Of a stretch of 64,000 nt of DNA, positions 33,926 through 46,056 are shown piece after piece (the stretch's first letter is position 1; every line of letters starts with the position of its first letter). Under the pieces are notes generated by a model. That model was not told the origin of the DNA, did not search any database, and saw only the letters and a list, made by a program, of their open reading frames with translations. The DNA lies in the NCBI RefSeq assembly GCF_040939455.1, contig NC_134120.1, forward strand, positions 59,253,501 through 59,317,500, read 5' to 3'. Source of the stretch: Microcebus murinus. Its lineage: Eukaryota > Chordata > Mammalia > Primates > Cheirogaleidae. A program made the translations under genes and the position numbers.

Positions 33926-34456
33926 GACACTCCAGCGATCTGCACTTCCACGAGACCAGCTTTGCAAGCCTGCAGATACCCAACAGAAAACGGAAGGATA
34001 AGACCATTTACAGCCTAAAGCAAAGGTCTTCTGCGCTCGGTGTCCAGGCCCTGGAGTTTGCCTGGGCAGAGCCGAGCCTTGTAGGAAGCAGCCTTTGGTG
34101 AATAAAAGACAGAGAGACATTACAACCCACACACTCTGGTGACTTGGAGCTGGACCTTCGGTTCCAAAGTCTCTAGCCCCGCCTTGGGGGTGGAGCTGAG
34201 ATAGGAACTGCTCCGGTTCCTGCCATCTATTTCCACCTGTGTAATTAAGGAGACCAGCAGGAAGGGTAGGGTAATTGGCTGATTCCTCTCCGCTACATCT
34301 CAGACTGCTGGCTCCCCAGCAGGTTGAGAGACCTGCAGACACCACCCCAGCGAAGGCTGCTGACAGAGAGCAACTCCACCTACTGGCTCAGAAACTAAAC
34401 AAGACGTGTGAATACCCAAACGAAAACCTAAAGGAAAGAAACAACAACCGAGCAAA

Positions 34457-35404
34457 ATGGGAAGAAATCGGCGAAGGAACTCCGGGACTATGAAGAAACA
34501 AACGGAAATCACACCCCCAAAGAGGAGCACCAGCCCCTTAGAAACAGACAACAACCAAAACCTGGCAACTAAAATGACAGAAGAGGAATTTCGAATGTGG
34601 ATCATAAGAACACTCACTGACCTGCAACAACAACTCAATAACCAACACAAGGAAACCACAAAAAGCCTCCAGGAAATGGAACAAAGGTTCAACAAAGAGA
34701 TTGACACAGTGAAGAAAACTTTAACCGAAGTCCTAGAGATGAAGAATCAACTCAAGGAACTACAAAATACTGTGGAAAGTCTCAAGAACAGGGTAGATCA
34801 AGCAGAAGAAAGAATCTCAGAGATTGAAGATAACACCTTCCAATTAAATAAATCAGTCACAGAAATACAGCAGAGAAACAAGAGAAAAGACCAAAGCCTA
34901 CAAGAGCTGTGGGATTATGTGAAAAAACCTAACGTGAGGGTCATAGGGTTAGCAGAAGGGGAGGAAGACAACACTCAAGGGCTGGACAAGCTTTTTGAAG
35001 ATATAATAGAGGAAAATTTCCCAGGCCTTGCTCAAAATCTCGATATACAAGTTCAAGAAGCCCAGAGAACCCCTGGGAGATTCAATGCAAACAGGAAGAC
35101 GTCACGTCATGCAGTCATCAGACTGACCAAAGTATCAACTAAAGAGGCCCTTCTAAGAGCTGTAAGACAAAAGAAGCAAGTAACATACAAGGGAAAGCCA
35201 ATTCGAATAACATCAGACTTCTCTAATGAGACTTTACAAGCAAGGAGAGACTGGGGCCCCATTCTCACTCTTCTGAAACAAAACAATGCCCAGCCTAGAA
35301 TCCTATTCCCTGCAAAACTAAGCTTTATATATGAAGGAGAAATAAAGACATTCCCAGACAAGCAAAGCCTCAGAGAATTCACCAAGACAAGACCAGCCCT
35401 ATAA
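34457..35404 (+). CDS. L1 ORF1 protein, C-terminally shortened
   Basis: ORF1p is the RNA-binding, trimer-forming chaperone that packages L1 RNA in cytoplasmic particles. The 315-codon frame has a basic, polar N terminus, a long heptad-rich coiled coil (about residues 50-150), an RRM domain starting near NVRVIGLAEGEE (about 160), and the C-terminal domain with RHAVIRLTKVSTKEALLRA and GKPIRIT. The frame is free of indels. The stop at codon 316 is TAA where the second L1 has CAA. Without it the frame would run to codon 334, so about 19 residues are missing compared with the family. The fold domains are complete, and whether the loss of the tail matters is unknown. Confidence 0.88.
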   Translation: MGRNRRRNSGTMKKQTEITPPKRSTSPLETDNNQNLATKMTEEEFRMWIIRTLTDLQQQLNNQHKETTKSLQEMEQRFNKEIDTVKKTLTEVLEMKNQLKELQNTVESLKNRVDQAEERISEIEDNTFQLNKSVTEIQQRNKRKDQSLQELWDYVKKPNVRVIGLAEGEEDNTQGLDKLFEDIIEENFPGLAQNLDIQVQEAQRTPGRFNANRKTSRHAVIRLTKVSTKEALLRAVRQKKQVTYKGKPIRITSDFSNETLQARRDWGPILTLLKQNNAQPRILFPAKLSFIYEGEIKTFPDKQSLREFTKTRPAL

Positions 35405-35565
35405 GAAGTACTCAAAACAGTGTTACACACGGAACACCATAATAGAAACTCACAAATATAAAAAAAAAACAACAACAACAAAAAAACCCAACACCCAAAG
35501 ATTAAAGGCCAGATATCTCTGTGGATCAAGAGAGAAAACAAAGCAACAACATCCAACCCAACAGA

Positions 35566-38500
35566 ATGAACAGTAATCTATCTTACCTATCAGTTCTCTC
35601 AATAAATGTGAATGGCTTAAACTCTCCACTCAAGAGACATAGGCTGGCTGAATGGATAAGAAAATACAGGCCAAGTATATGCTGTCTTCAGGAAACACAT
35701 CTAACCTGCAAGGATGCATATAGACTAAAAGTAAAAGGGTGGAGATCAGTATTCCAGGCAAGTGGAAGCCAAAAGAAGGCTGGCGTGGCTGTTCTAATTT
35801 CAGACGATTTAGTTTTTAAACCAACAAAAGTTGTGAAAGACACAGAGGGTCATTACATAATGGTGAAGGGCACAGTTCAACAAGAAGAGATAACAATTTT
35901 AAATATATATGCACCCAACTTAGGTGCACCCAGTTTCATAAAGCAAACCTTACTGGATCTAAGCAAATGGATTAATAGCAACTCCATAATCACCGGAGAT
36001 TTCAACACCCCACTGACGGCTCAAGACAGATCCTCCAAACAGAAAATTAATAAAGAAATAATGGACTTAAACGAAACTCTAGAACAATTGGGTCTGACTG
36101 ACATCTACAGGACATTCTACCCAAAATCCACTGAATATACGCTCTTCTCATCAGCACATGGGACATTCTCTAAGATTGACCATATCCTAGGACACAAAGT
36201 AAACCTCAAGAAATTTAAAAAAATAGAAATCATGCCATGTATCTTCTCAGATCACATTGGAATAAGGGTAGAAAACAACCCTAACAGAAACTCACATTTC
36301 TACACAAAAACATGGAAATTAAACAACCTTCTACTAAATGATTACTTCATAAATGAAGAAATCAAGACGGAAATAAAAAAATTCTATGAAGAAAATGACA
36401 ATGGAGAGACAAGTTATCAACTCCTCTGGAACACAGCTAAAGCAGTTCTGAAAGGAAACTTTATCTCCATAAATGCCTATAACCAAAAGTCAAAAAGATC
36501 ACAAATAGACAATCTAATGAAACAACTCAAAGAGCTGGAAAAAGAAGAACAGACCAGCCCCAAACCCAGCAGAAGGAGTGAAATCAACAAGATCAAATCA
36601 GAACTAAATGAAATTGAAAACAGGAAAGCTATTCAGGAGATTAACAAAACAAAAAGTTGGTTCTTTGAAAAAATAAACAAAATTGACACGCCACTGGCTA
36701 AGCTAACGAAAAGCAGAAAGGAGAAATCTCTAATAAACTCCATCAGGAATAAAAAAGGAGATATCACAACTGATCCCAAAGAGATACAAGATATAATTTA
36801 TGAGTACTACAAAGATATTTATTCACACAAACTGGAAAATGTGGAGGAAATGGACAAATTTCTAGAAACACACAGCCTCCCTAGGCTCAACCAGGAAGAA
36901 ATAGATTCCCTGGACAGGCCAATCTCAACAGCTGAAATAGAAACAGCAATTAAAAATCTCCCTAAAAAGAAAAGTCCCAGTCCAGATGGCTTCACACCCG
37001 AATTTTACCACACTTACAAAGAAGAACTAATACCTATCTTGCAGAAACTATTCCACAACATCGAGAAGAATGGAAACCTCCCTGACACCTTTTATGAAGC
37101 GAATATTACTCTGATACCAAAACCAGGAAAGAATCCAACAAAAAAAGAAAACTACAGACCAATATCCCTAATGAATATAGATGCAAAAATTTTCAACAAA
37201 ATCTTAGCTAACCGAATCCAGACGCTTATCAAAAAAATAATCCATCATGACCAAGTGGGCTTCATCCCAGGAATGCAGGGATGGTTCAACATATGCAAAT
37301 CTATAAATGCAATTCACCACATAAACAGAAGCAAAAACAAAGACCACATGATTCTCTCAATAGATGCAGAAAAGCTTTTGACAAAATTCAACACCCTTTC
37401 ATGATACAAACACTCAAGAAAATAGGCATAGAAGGGACATACCTAAAAATGATACAAGCCATTTATGACAGACCCATAGCCAACATCATACTGAATGGGG
37501 AAAAACTGAAAGCATTCCCACTTAGAACCGGAACCAGACAAGGCTGCCCACTATCTCCACTTCTATTCAACATAGTACTGGAAGTCCTGGCTACAGCAAT
37601 CAGACAGGAAAGTGGAATTAAAGGTATCCAAATAGGGGCAGAAGAAATCAAACTTTCACTGTTTGCTGATGATATGATATTATATTTAGAAAACCCCAAA
37701 GATTCAACCAGGAAACTCCTGGAACTGATAAATGAATTTAGCAAAGTCTCAGGATACAAAATCAATACACAGAAATCAGAGGCATTCGTATACACCAACA
37801 ACAATCAAATTGAGAACCAAATTAAAGACTCAATACCCTTCACAATAGCAACAAAGAAATTAAAGTACCTAGGTATATACTTAACGAAGGAGGTAAAAGA
37901 CCTCTACAGGGAAAACTATGAAACACTGAGGAAGGAAATAGCAGAGGATGTAAACAGATGGAAATCCATTCCATGCTTGTGGATCGGCAGACTCAACATC
38001 ATTAAAATGTCTATACTACCCAAACTGATCTACAGATTCAACGCAATACCTATTAAAATCCCATCAGCATTCTTCACAGATATAGAAAAAATAATTTTAC
38101 GCTTTGTATGGAACCATAGAAGACCCCGAATATCAAGAGCAATTCTAGGCAACAAAAACAAATTGGGAGGTATTAATATGCCAGATATCAAACTATACTA
38201 CAAAGCTGTTGTAATTAAAACAGTCTGGTATTGGCACAAAAATAGGATTATTGACCAGTGGAACAGATGTGAGAATCCTGATATAAAACCATCCTCATAT
38301 AGCCATCTAATCTTTGACAAAGCAGACAAAAACATATGCTGGGGAAAAGAATCCCTTTTCAATAAATGGTGCTGGGAAAACTGGATAGCCACTTGTAGAA
38401 GGTTAAAACAGGACCCACACCTTTCACCTCCCACAAAAATCAACTCACGCTGGATAACAGACTTAAATCTCAGGTATGAAACCATTAGAATTCTAGAGGA

Positions 38501-39395
38501 AAATGTTGGAAACACTCTCCTAGACATCGGCCTAGGCAAAGAGTTTATGATGAAATCCCCAAAGGCAATCAAAGCAGCAACAAAAATAAATAAATGGGAC
38601 ATGATGAAACTACAAAGCTTCTGCACAGCCAAAGAAACAGTCATGAAAGTAAACAGACAACCTACAGAATGGGAGAAAATTTTTGCATCCTACGTATCTG
38701 ATAAAGGGCTGATAACTAGAATACACTTAGAACTCACGAAAATCAGCAAGAAAAAATCAAATAACCCTATTAAAAAGTGGGCAAAGGACTTGAACAGAAA
38801 CTTTTCTAAAGAAGGCAGAAGAATGGGCAACAAACATATGAAAAAATGCTCACCATCCCTAATCATCAGGGAAATGCAAATCAAAACTACAATGAGATAT
38901 CACTTAACTCCAGTGAGAATGGCCTTTATCAAAAAGTCTCCAAATAACAAATGCTGGCGTGGATGCGGAGAGAGAGGAACACTCCTACACTGCTGGTGGG
39001 ACTGCAAGCTAGTTCCACCTCTGTGGAAAGCAATATGGAGATACCTTAAAGCGATACAAGTGAATCTACCATTTGATCCAGCAATCCCATTGCTGGGCAT
39101 CTACCCAAAAGATCCAATGACACTCTACAAAAATGACACCTGCACTCGAATGTTTATAGCAGCACAATTCATAATCACAAGGCTGTGGAAACAGCCCAAG
39201 TGCCCATCAATCCAAGAATGGATTAATAAAATGTGGTATATGTATACCATGGAGTACTACTCAGCTGTAAGAAACAATGGTGATATAGCACATCTTATAT
39301 TTTCCTGGTTAGAGCTGGAACCCATATTACTAAGTGAAGTATCCCAAGAATGGAAAAACAAGCACCAGGTATATTCTCCAGCAAACTGGTATTAA
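35566..39395 (+). pseudogene. L1 ORF2 (endonuclease and reverse transcriptase), one frameshift
   Basis: ORF2p nicks DNA and reverse-transcribes L1 RNA at the nick. The ATG at 35,566 fits the family start better than the upstream GTG-led extension at 35,521. The endonuclease motifs are present in order: [27 protein letters not shown] and SDH. The reverse transcriptase has [13 protein letters not shown] and FADD (37,662-37,673). The C-terminal Cys-rich segment [18 protein letters not shown] is intact. The full span is about 1,276 codons, the normal length. One A is missing in the A run at 37,370-37,373, just after the SIDAE of reverse transcriptase motif A. Upstream reading ends at 37,404 and the rest continues in another frame to 39,395. 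Confidence 0.93.
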
Positions 39396-39590
39396 CTGAG
39401 CAGCACCTAAGTGGACACATAGGTACTACAGTAATAGGGTATTGGGGAGGGGTGGCGGGTGTATACATACATAACGAGTGATAAGCGCACCATCTGAGGA
39501 ATGGTCATGCTGGAGACTCAGACTTGTGGGGGGAGGGGGGGGTGGGCATTTATTGAAACCTTAAAATCTGTACCCCCATAATATGCCGAA
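39396..39590 (+). other. L1 3' UTR with G-rich tracts
   Basis: Holds GGGGAGGGGTGGCGGGTG and a longer G-rich tract of the GGGGGGAGGGGGGGGTGGG type near 39,529-39,545, which could form G-quadruplexes, a recurring feature of L1 3' UTRs. It ends at GTACCCCCATAATATGCCGA before the first A tract. Confidence 0.8.
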
Positions 39591-39610
39591 AAAAAAAAAA
39601 AAAAAAAAAA

Positions 39611-39629
39611 CAAATGTGAAGGCATCTAT
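39611..39629 (+). other. Nineteen bases between two A tracts at the L1 tail
   Basis: CAAATGTGAAGGCATCTAT lies between A22 and A17. It is not L1 3' UTR. It may be a short 3' transduction from the parent locus. Confidence 0.55.
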
Positions 39630-39651
39630 AAAAAAAAAAAAAAAAAGAAAG

Positions 39652-39989
<338 letters not shown>

Positions 39990-40006
39990 AGAAGACTTTC
40001 TATATA
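39990..40006 (+). repeat. Right target duplication of the young L1
   Basis: Exact copy of 33,909-33,925; its first A overlaps the Alu poly(A). Confidence 0.95.
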
Positions 40007-41055
40007 AAACCAAAACAATCTTCTCCTTTAAAGATTTCTTAAACTTACCTCAGTCTGTTTTCTTTGTGAAAGATTATTTATTAATGATTTAATTTCTTTA
40101 AATATTATTGAACTGTTCATTCAAGTTTTCTATTTCTCCTTGAGCCAATTTTGCTTTATTGTATTTTCTAGATGTTTCAAAAGGTTTGAATTTATAGGCA
40201 TCATGCTACCCATATTATCTTTTTACTACCATTTTAATCTCTATTGTATATGAAGTATATCTTCTCTTTCGTTCCTGAAAGTTTTGGGGAATATGAATGC
40301 CTTATTTCTTTTTTTACAGCCTCATTGAGATATACTTCACATACCATAAAATTCACAGTTTAAAGTGTACAATTTAGTGGCCTTTAGAATATTCACAGAG
40401 TTGTACACCTGTCACCACCATCTAATTTTAGAACATTTTCAGCATCCTTAAAAGAAATCCCATCCGCATCAACAGCCCATTTCTGTTCTCCCTTTACCAT
40501 CTGAGATTGGCTCTTAATATGCTGTATATTTACATGGTTCAAAAGTCAAAATGGCATTATGAGGTACAAAGTATGTATAAGAATATACACAGAGAATTCT
40601 AACTCCCACCTCATCCCACTTTCCCCTCATATACATAACCATTTGTTAGTTTTCTGTTTATTTCTTCTGTATATTTTTTGCAAATACAAGGAAATGCAAA
40701 TGTAGTTATTCCTATTTTCCACCTTTTTCTTACAGAAAGGCAACATAATTTATACACTATTCTGTATCTTCCTTTTTTACTTAATATATCGTATGTTACA
40801 TTCTCATTCCTTCTTACAGTTGTGCTTCATGTTTATTCAATCAGTCCCCCACCTACAGACCCTTGGCTTGTTTCCAAGCTTTTGCCAATTACAAACAATG
40901 CTGTTGTGTATAACCTCATTCACAGGTCATTTTATACTTGTGAATATCTATCTGTAGAATAGATTCCCAGAGATAGGATTGCTGGGTCAAAGGATAACTA
41001 CATTTGTACTTTTTATAAGCAAGATGCAGAATAGTGTATAAATTATGCCTGTAAT
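40007..41055 (-). mobile_element. Old antisense L1 pieces, part 2
   Basis: The first part (to about 40,310) continues the host L1 with AAGTTTTCTATTTCTCCTTG. From about 40,315, CTCATTGAGATATACTTCAC and GTGTACAATTTAGTGGCC begin an antisense L1 3' UTR. It runs on to the CTGGGTCAAAGG block near 40,985. It may be two L1 copies joined at about 40,312. Confidence 0.65.
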
Positions 41056-41060
41056 ACTGA

Positions 41061-41296
41061 GCTCAAGCGATCCTCCTGCCTCAGCCTCCAGAGTAGCTGG
41101 GATTACAGGCATGCGCCACCATGCCTGGCTAATTTTTTCTATATATTCTTAGTTGTCTGACTCATTTCTTTCTATTTTAGGTAGAAACGGGGTCTCACTT
41201 TTGCTTAGGCTAGTCTTGAACTCCTGACCTCGAGTGATCCTCCCGCCCCGGCCTCCCAAAATGCTAGGATTATAGGCATGAGCCACCATGCCTGGC
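41061..41296 (-). mobile_element. Alu, antisense, lacking its tail
   Basis: Starts inside the right arm at GAGCTCAAGCGATCCTCC and runs to GAGCCACCATGCCTGGC. There is no poly(T) or GAGACAG at the left, so the 3' end of the Alu is deleted. Confidence 0.82.
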
Positions 41297-41700
41297 GTTG
41301 ACAATTGTTTTTGACTTTGATTACATTTGTTTATGTCTGTGTTGTGCATGTACCATGTAGGGTTTTTTAACATTTTATTTTGAAACAATTATAGCTTCAC
41401 AGAAGTTGCAAGGATAGTACAGAAAAGTCCCGGTGTATACTTCACAGTTCCTCCTAATGATAACATCTTACATAACCATAGTACAATATCAAAACCAGGA
41501 AAATTGACATTAGTACAATATATGTAATCTTATCACGTTTGTAGATTCATGTCACCACCACAGTCAAGATACAAAACTGTTCAACAGCACAGAGATCTCC
41601 CTCTAGAGCCATCCCATTATAATCACACACACGCTGCCCTGTCCCCACCATCCTTAACTCCTGGCAACCCTCATCTGTTTTTTATGTCTAGATAGAAGGT

Positions 41701-42164
41701 TGAGGGTTGAGTAGTGGCCTCTAAAAAGATATGTTCACCTCTTCACCCCAAGAACCTGAGAATATAACCTCATTTGCAAAAAGAGTCTTTGCAGCTGCTA
41801 TGAGGATCTCAAGACGAGGCTCACCTTCAGGTGAGCCCTGGATCCAATGACAGGGACGCTTACAAAAGAAAGGCAAAATGGCATGTGGGACACGAAGACG
41901 CAGAGAGGACAAGGCAACGTAAAGATGGATGCAGAAATTGGCGTGATGCGTCTAGAAGCCCAAGAATGCCAATGATTGCTGGCACTAGAAGCCAGGAAAG
42001 AGGCATGAAATGAATTTTGTCTCAGAGCCTTCAGAAGAAATCGATCCTGCCAGCATCTTGATTTCAGACTGTGGCCCCCAGAACTGTGAGACAATAAATT
42101 TCTATTGGTTTAAGTCATCAAGTTTGGGGAAATTTTTATGGAAGCCCTAGGAAACTAATACAAT
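41701..42164 (+). mobile_element. MaLR-type (MLT1-like) LTR inside the old L1
   Basis: AAAAAGATATGTTCACCTC, GTCTTTGCAGCTGCTATGAG, TCCTGCCAGCATCTTGATTT, CCCAGAACTGTGAGACAATA and the end GGAAACTAATACA are in consensus order. The L1 text continues directly on both sides. Confidence 0.85.
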
Positions 42165-43371
42165 CTCTATAATTTTGACATTTTGAGAATGTTATATAAA
42201 TAGAATCATACAGTATATGACTTTTTTTCACTCAGCATATTTCCCTGTAGATCCACCCGAGTTGTTGCGTGTAAAATAGTCCATTCCATTGTACGGAATA
42301 CCATGGTTTACTTAACCACTCACCTACTGAGGAATATCTTGGCTGTTTCCAGTATTTGGCTGGAAACCGATATGAGCAATCATGTACAGTTTTGTGCAAA
42401 CGTCAGTCTTCATTTCTCTGGGATAAATGCCCAGGAGTGCAATTATTAGGTCATATGGTAAGTGTATGTTCAGTTTTATAAGGAACTACCAAACTATTTT
42501 CCAGAGTGGCTAAACCATTTCACATTCCCACCAGCAACATATAAGTGATCAAGTTTCTCTGCATCCTCACTCACATTTGGTATTATACTATTTTTCTATT
42601 TTAGTTGTTCTAATAGGTGTGAAGTGGTATATCGTCATAGTCCTCATTTGCATCTCCCTATTGTGTAGTGATGTTGAACATCTTCTCAGTGTTTATTTGC
42701 CATCTGTATCTTCTCTGGTGAAATGTCTGCATCTTTTGCCCTTTTTCTAATTGAATTTTTCACTGTTGAATTTCGAGAGTACTTTATATAATCTAAATAT
42801 GAATCCTTTGTCAACCATATGATCTACAAATATTTTCTTCCAACCTATAGCTTGTCCTTTCATCTTCTTAACAGGGTCTTTCACAGAGCAAAATTTTTAA
42901 ATTTTAATTTTGATGAAGTCTGATTTATTAATTTTTTTCTTTTATGAATTGTGCTTTCAGTGTCATGTCTAAGAAATTCTTACCAAGGTCTAGCTCCTGA
43001 AGATTTTCTCCCATATCCTCTGAAAGTTTTATGGTTTTACATTTTACATGTAAATTTATAATCCATTTTGAGTTAAATTTTGTGTGAGGTATGAGGTTAG
43101 GTCAAGGTACATTTTTTTGCTTATGGATATCCAATTGTTCCAATGTCATTTCAGGAAAAGACTATCCTTCCTTTGTTGATCTTTGTCAAAATCAGTTATC
43201 CATACCTATTTGGGGCTATTTGTGGATTCTCTTTTCTGTTACATTGATTCTTCCACCAATACCACACTATCTTGATTATTATAGTTATATAATGTCTTGG
43301 AATCAGGTAGAATGATTCCTCCTATTTTATTTATTCATTTATTTGTGTGTTCATTTATTTATTTATTTATT

Positions 43372-43519
43372 TTGTACAATATCTCTCTCTGTCACCCAAG
43401 CTGGAATTCAGTGGCACAATCATAGCTCACAGTAACCTGGAACTTCTGGGGTCAAGTAATCCTCCTGCCTCAGCCCCTCAAAGTGCTGGGATTACAGGTA
43501 CAAACCATGGCACCCAGCT
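43372..43519 (-). mobile_element. Free Alu monomer, antisense
   Basis: A single arm reading TCTCTCTGTCACCCAAGCTG to GGGATTACAGGTACAAACCA. It sits beside a TTTATTTA-rich tail. Confidence 0.75.
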
Positions 43520-43620
43520 TGTTCTTCTTATTCAAAATTGTTTTAGCTATTCTAGTCCCTTTTCCTTTCCATTTAAATTTAAGAATAATCTAGTCTATAT
43601 ATACAAAAACAATCTTGCTG

Positions 43621-44269
43621 AGATTTCAATAGCAAAGATTGGATGCTTTTCCCCTAAGATCTGGAACAAGGAAAGGATGTCTTCTTTCACCACTGCTATT
43701 CAACATACTACTCAAAGTTCCAGCCAGTGTGATAAGTCAAGAAAAGGAAATACAAGGTATACCATTGGAAAGGAAGAAATAAAATTGTTCCTATATGTAG
43801 ATGACATATAGAGTTTACATAGAAAATCCCAGGTAATCTACAAAAAACTTCTATAATTAATAAGTAAATTCAGTAAGTTTACAGGATACAAAATTGATTG
43901 TATTTCTATATACTAGCAATGACACCGAAATTAAAATTCAATAACATTGGCCAGGCACAGTGGCTCACGCCTATAATCCTAGCACTCTGGGAGGCCGAGG
44001 CAGAAGGATCACTCAAGGTCAGGAGTTCGAAACCAGCCTGAGCAAGAATGAGACCCCATCTCTACTAAAAAAAAAAATAGAAAGAAATTAGTCAGATAAC
44101 TAAAAAAATATATAGAAAAACTTAGCGGGGCATGGTGGCGCATGCCTGTAGTCCCAGCTACTCAGGAGGCTAAGGCAAGAGGATAACTTGAGTTCAGGAG
44201 TTTGAGGTTGCTGTGAGCTAGGCTGATGCCACGGCACTCTAGCCCGGGCAATAGAATGAGATTCTGTCT

Positions 44270-44301
<32 letters not shown>

Positions 44302-44430
44302 AATTGAATAACATTTATAATAGCTTAACAATACTTAGGTATAAATCTGTTAATAACAGAACACATATAGGTTTTATATGCTGAAATCCACAAAATTCTC
44401 ATGAAAGACATCAAAGAGGATCTAAACAGG
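43621..44430 (+). mobile_element. Old L1 ORF2 fragment, sense, split by an Alu
   Basis: Encodes remnants of the reverse transcriptase core ([12 protein letters not shown], then [10 protein letters not shown]). YVDD replaces the FADD of the young L1s. Text resumes after the Alu at 44,316. Confidence 0.75.
43949..44300 (+). mobile_element. Lemur-type Alu with target duplication
   Basis: GGCCAGGCACAGTGGCTCAC to a long poly(A). Flanks AATTCAATAACATT (43,935-43,948) and AATTGAATAACATT (44,302-44,315) differ at one base. Confidence 0.95.
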
Positions 44431-45390
44431 TATGATGTTAGCTATAGATTTTTTGTAAATGTTTTTTATCAAGGTGAAGAAGTTCCCATCTATTACTATT
44501 TATCTGAGAATTTTTATCATGACTAGATGTTGAAATTTATAAAATGCTTTTTCTACATCAATTTTGATAAGACCATGTCATTTTTCTTCTTTAGCCTATA
44601 AATTACATTGATTGCATGTGGAACCAGCCTGGCACCCCAGCAAACTCCACATCGTCCTGATGTATAATTGTTTTTATATATTATTGAATTCTATTTACTA
44701 ATTTTTAAAAGAATTTTTATACCTATATACATGAGGAATATATATGTTATATCTATATTAATATATATATAAATAATATTCTAATTAGTCTGTAGGAGTA
44801 TTTTTTTGTTTTGTTTTTCTTGTCTGTTTTTCACTGTCTTTCTCTGGTTTTGGTATCAGGGTAATTCTAGCTTCATTAAATGAGTTTGGAAGTGTTCCTC
44901 CTCTTCTATTTTCTGGAAGTGATTGTATGAAATTGGTGTTAACTCTTCTTTAAATGTCTGGAAGAATTTACCAGTGAAGTCATAAGCCTTAGAGATTCCT
45001 TTTGGAGAAGTTTTTAATTATGTATTCAATTACCTTAATAGTGATAGAATTATTTAATTTAGCTATTTTATATTGGGTGAGTTGTGGAATTCGTATTTCT
45101 AAAGAATTAGTCCATTTAATCTAAATATACACATGTAGAGTTGTTCACAGTATTTTCTTTGTCTTCCGGGTCTGTAATGATATCCCCTATTTTATTCCTG
45201 ATATTAGTAATCTGTGTCTTCTCTCTTCCTTTGTTAGCCTCATCAATTCTTTGTCAACTTTATTGATCATTTCAAAGAACTAGATTTTTGTCTTATTGAT
45301 TTTCTCTATTGCTTTTCTGGTTTTGATTTCATTAATTTCAGATCTTGTCATTATTTCCTTCTTTTTGCTTGTTTTGGATATATTTTTCTC

Positions 45391-45430
45391 ATCCCTTCTT
45401 GGCTTTTTGGCTAAGATCAAGTGCAGATCT
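45391..45430 (+). ncRNA. U2 snRNA 5' fragment (pseudogene piece)
   Basis: The first 33 bases match the 5' end of U2 snRNA with three changes: ATCCCTTCTTGGCTTTTTGG followed by CTAAGATCAAGTG. After that, similarity fades through CAGATCT. In U2 this segment pairs with U6 and precedes the branch-site pairing region. It is only about 40 nt long, has no promoter and no 3' part, so it is not functional. Old L1 text flanks it on both sides. Confidence 0.85.
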
Positions 45431-45734
45431 AGTTTTCTTTTTATAGGTTCTTGACTGAGAATTTATATTATCAATTTGAGACTTTTCCTTTTTTCTAATG
45501 TAAGCATTTAGGGCTATAAATGTCCTTTTCAGCACTACCTTAGAGGCATCCCACAAATTTTGATATTATACTTTCATTTTCAATATATTTTAAATTTCCC
45601 TTGAGATTTCTTCTTGGAATGCATGGATTATTTAGAAGTGTGCTGTTTAGTTTCCAGGTGTTTAGACATTTTCCTGTTATTTTTCTGTCACTGATTTATA
45701 GTTTGATCCTATTATGGTTAAAGAACACACTCTA

Positions 45735-46056
<322 letters not shown>

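Larger units (their letters stand above)
33926..39646 (+). mobile_element. Young, nearly intact L1
   Basis: Bounded by an exact 17-bp target duplication. It has a 5' region of about 530 bp, ORF1, a short intergenic spacer with a CAA run, ORF2, a 3' UTR with two G-rich tracts and the ending GTACCCCCATAATATGCCGA, then A22, 19 extra bases and A17. Only two coding lesions are obvious: a stop in ORF1 codon 316 and a one-base loss in ORF2. The 5' region lacks the usual GGAGCAAGATGG start. The first about 300 bases do not resemble the 5' UTR of the second L1 in this window. Confidence 0.93.
41370..43620 (-). mobile_element. Old L1 3' half, antisense, carrying two insertions
   Basis: Begins with the 3' UTR complement and runs through late ORF2: landmarks GGTGTGAAGTGGTATATCGT, TTTGCATCTCCCTATTGTGT, TTTTGATGAAGTCTGATTTA and GGTAGAATGATTCCTCC. 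A MaLR LTR (41,701-42,164) and an Alu monomer (43,372-43,519) lie inside it. Confidence 0.8.

Noticed and set aside
35521..35565. Upstream extension of ORF2 from position 35,521
   Set aside because: It begins at GTG, and the family start aligns to the ATG at 35,566.
43347..43811. A 154-codon frame with a YVDD-like end as a reverse transcriptase gene
   Set aside because: It joins antisense Alu-monomer sequence to an old L1 ORF2 piece; it is a chimera of decayed repeats.
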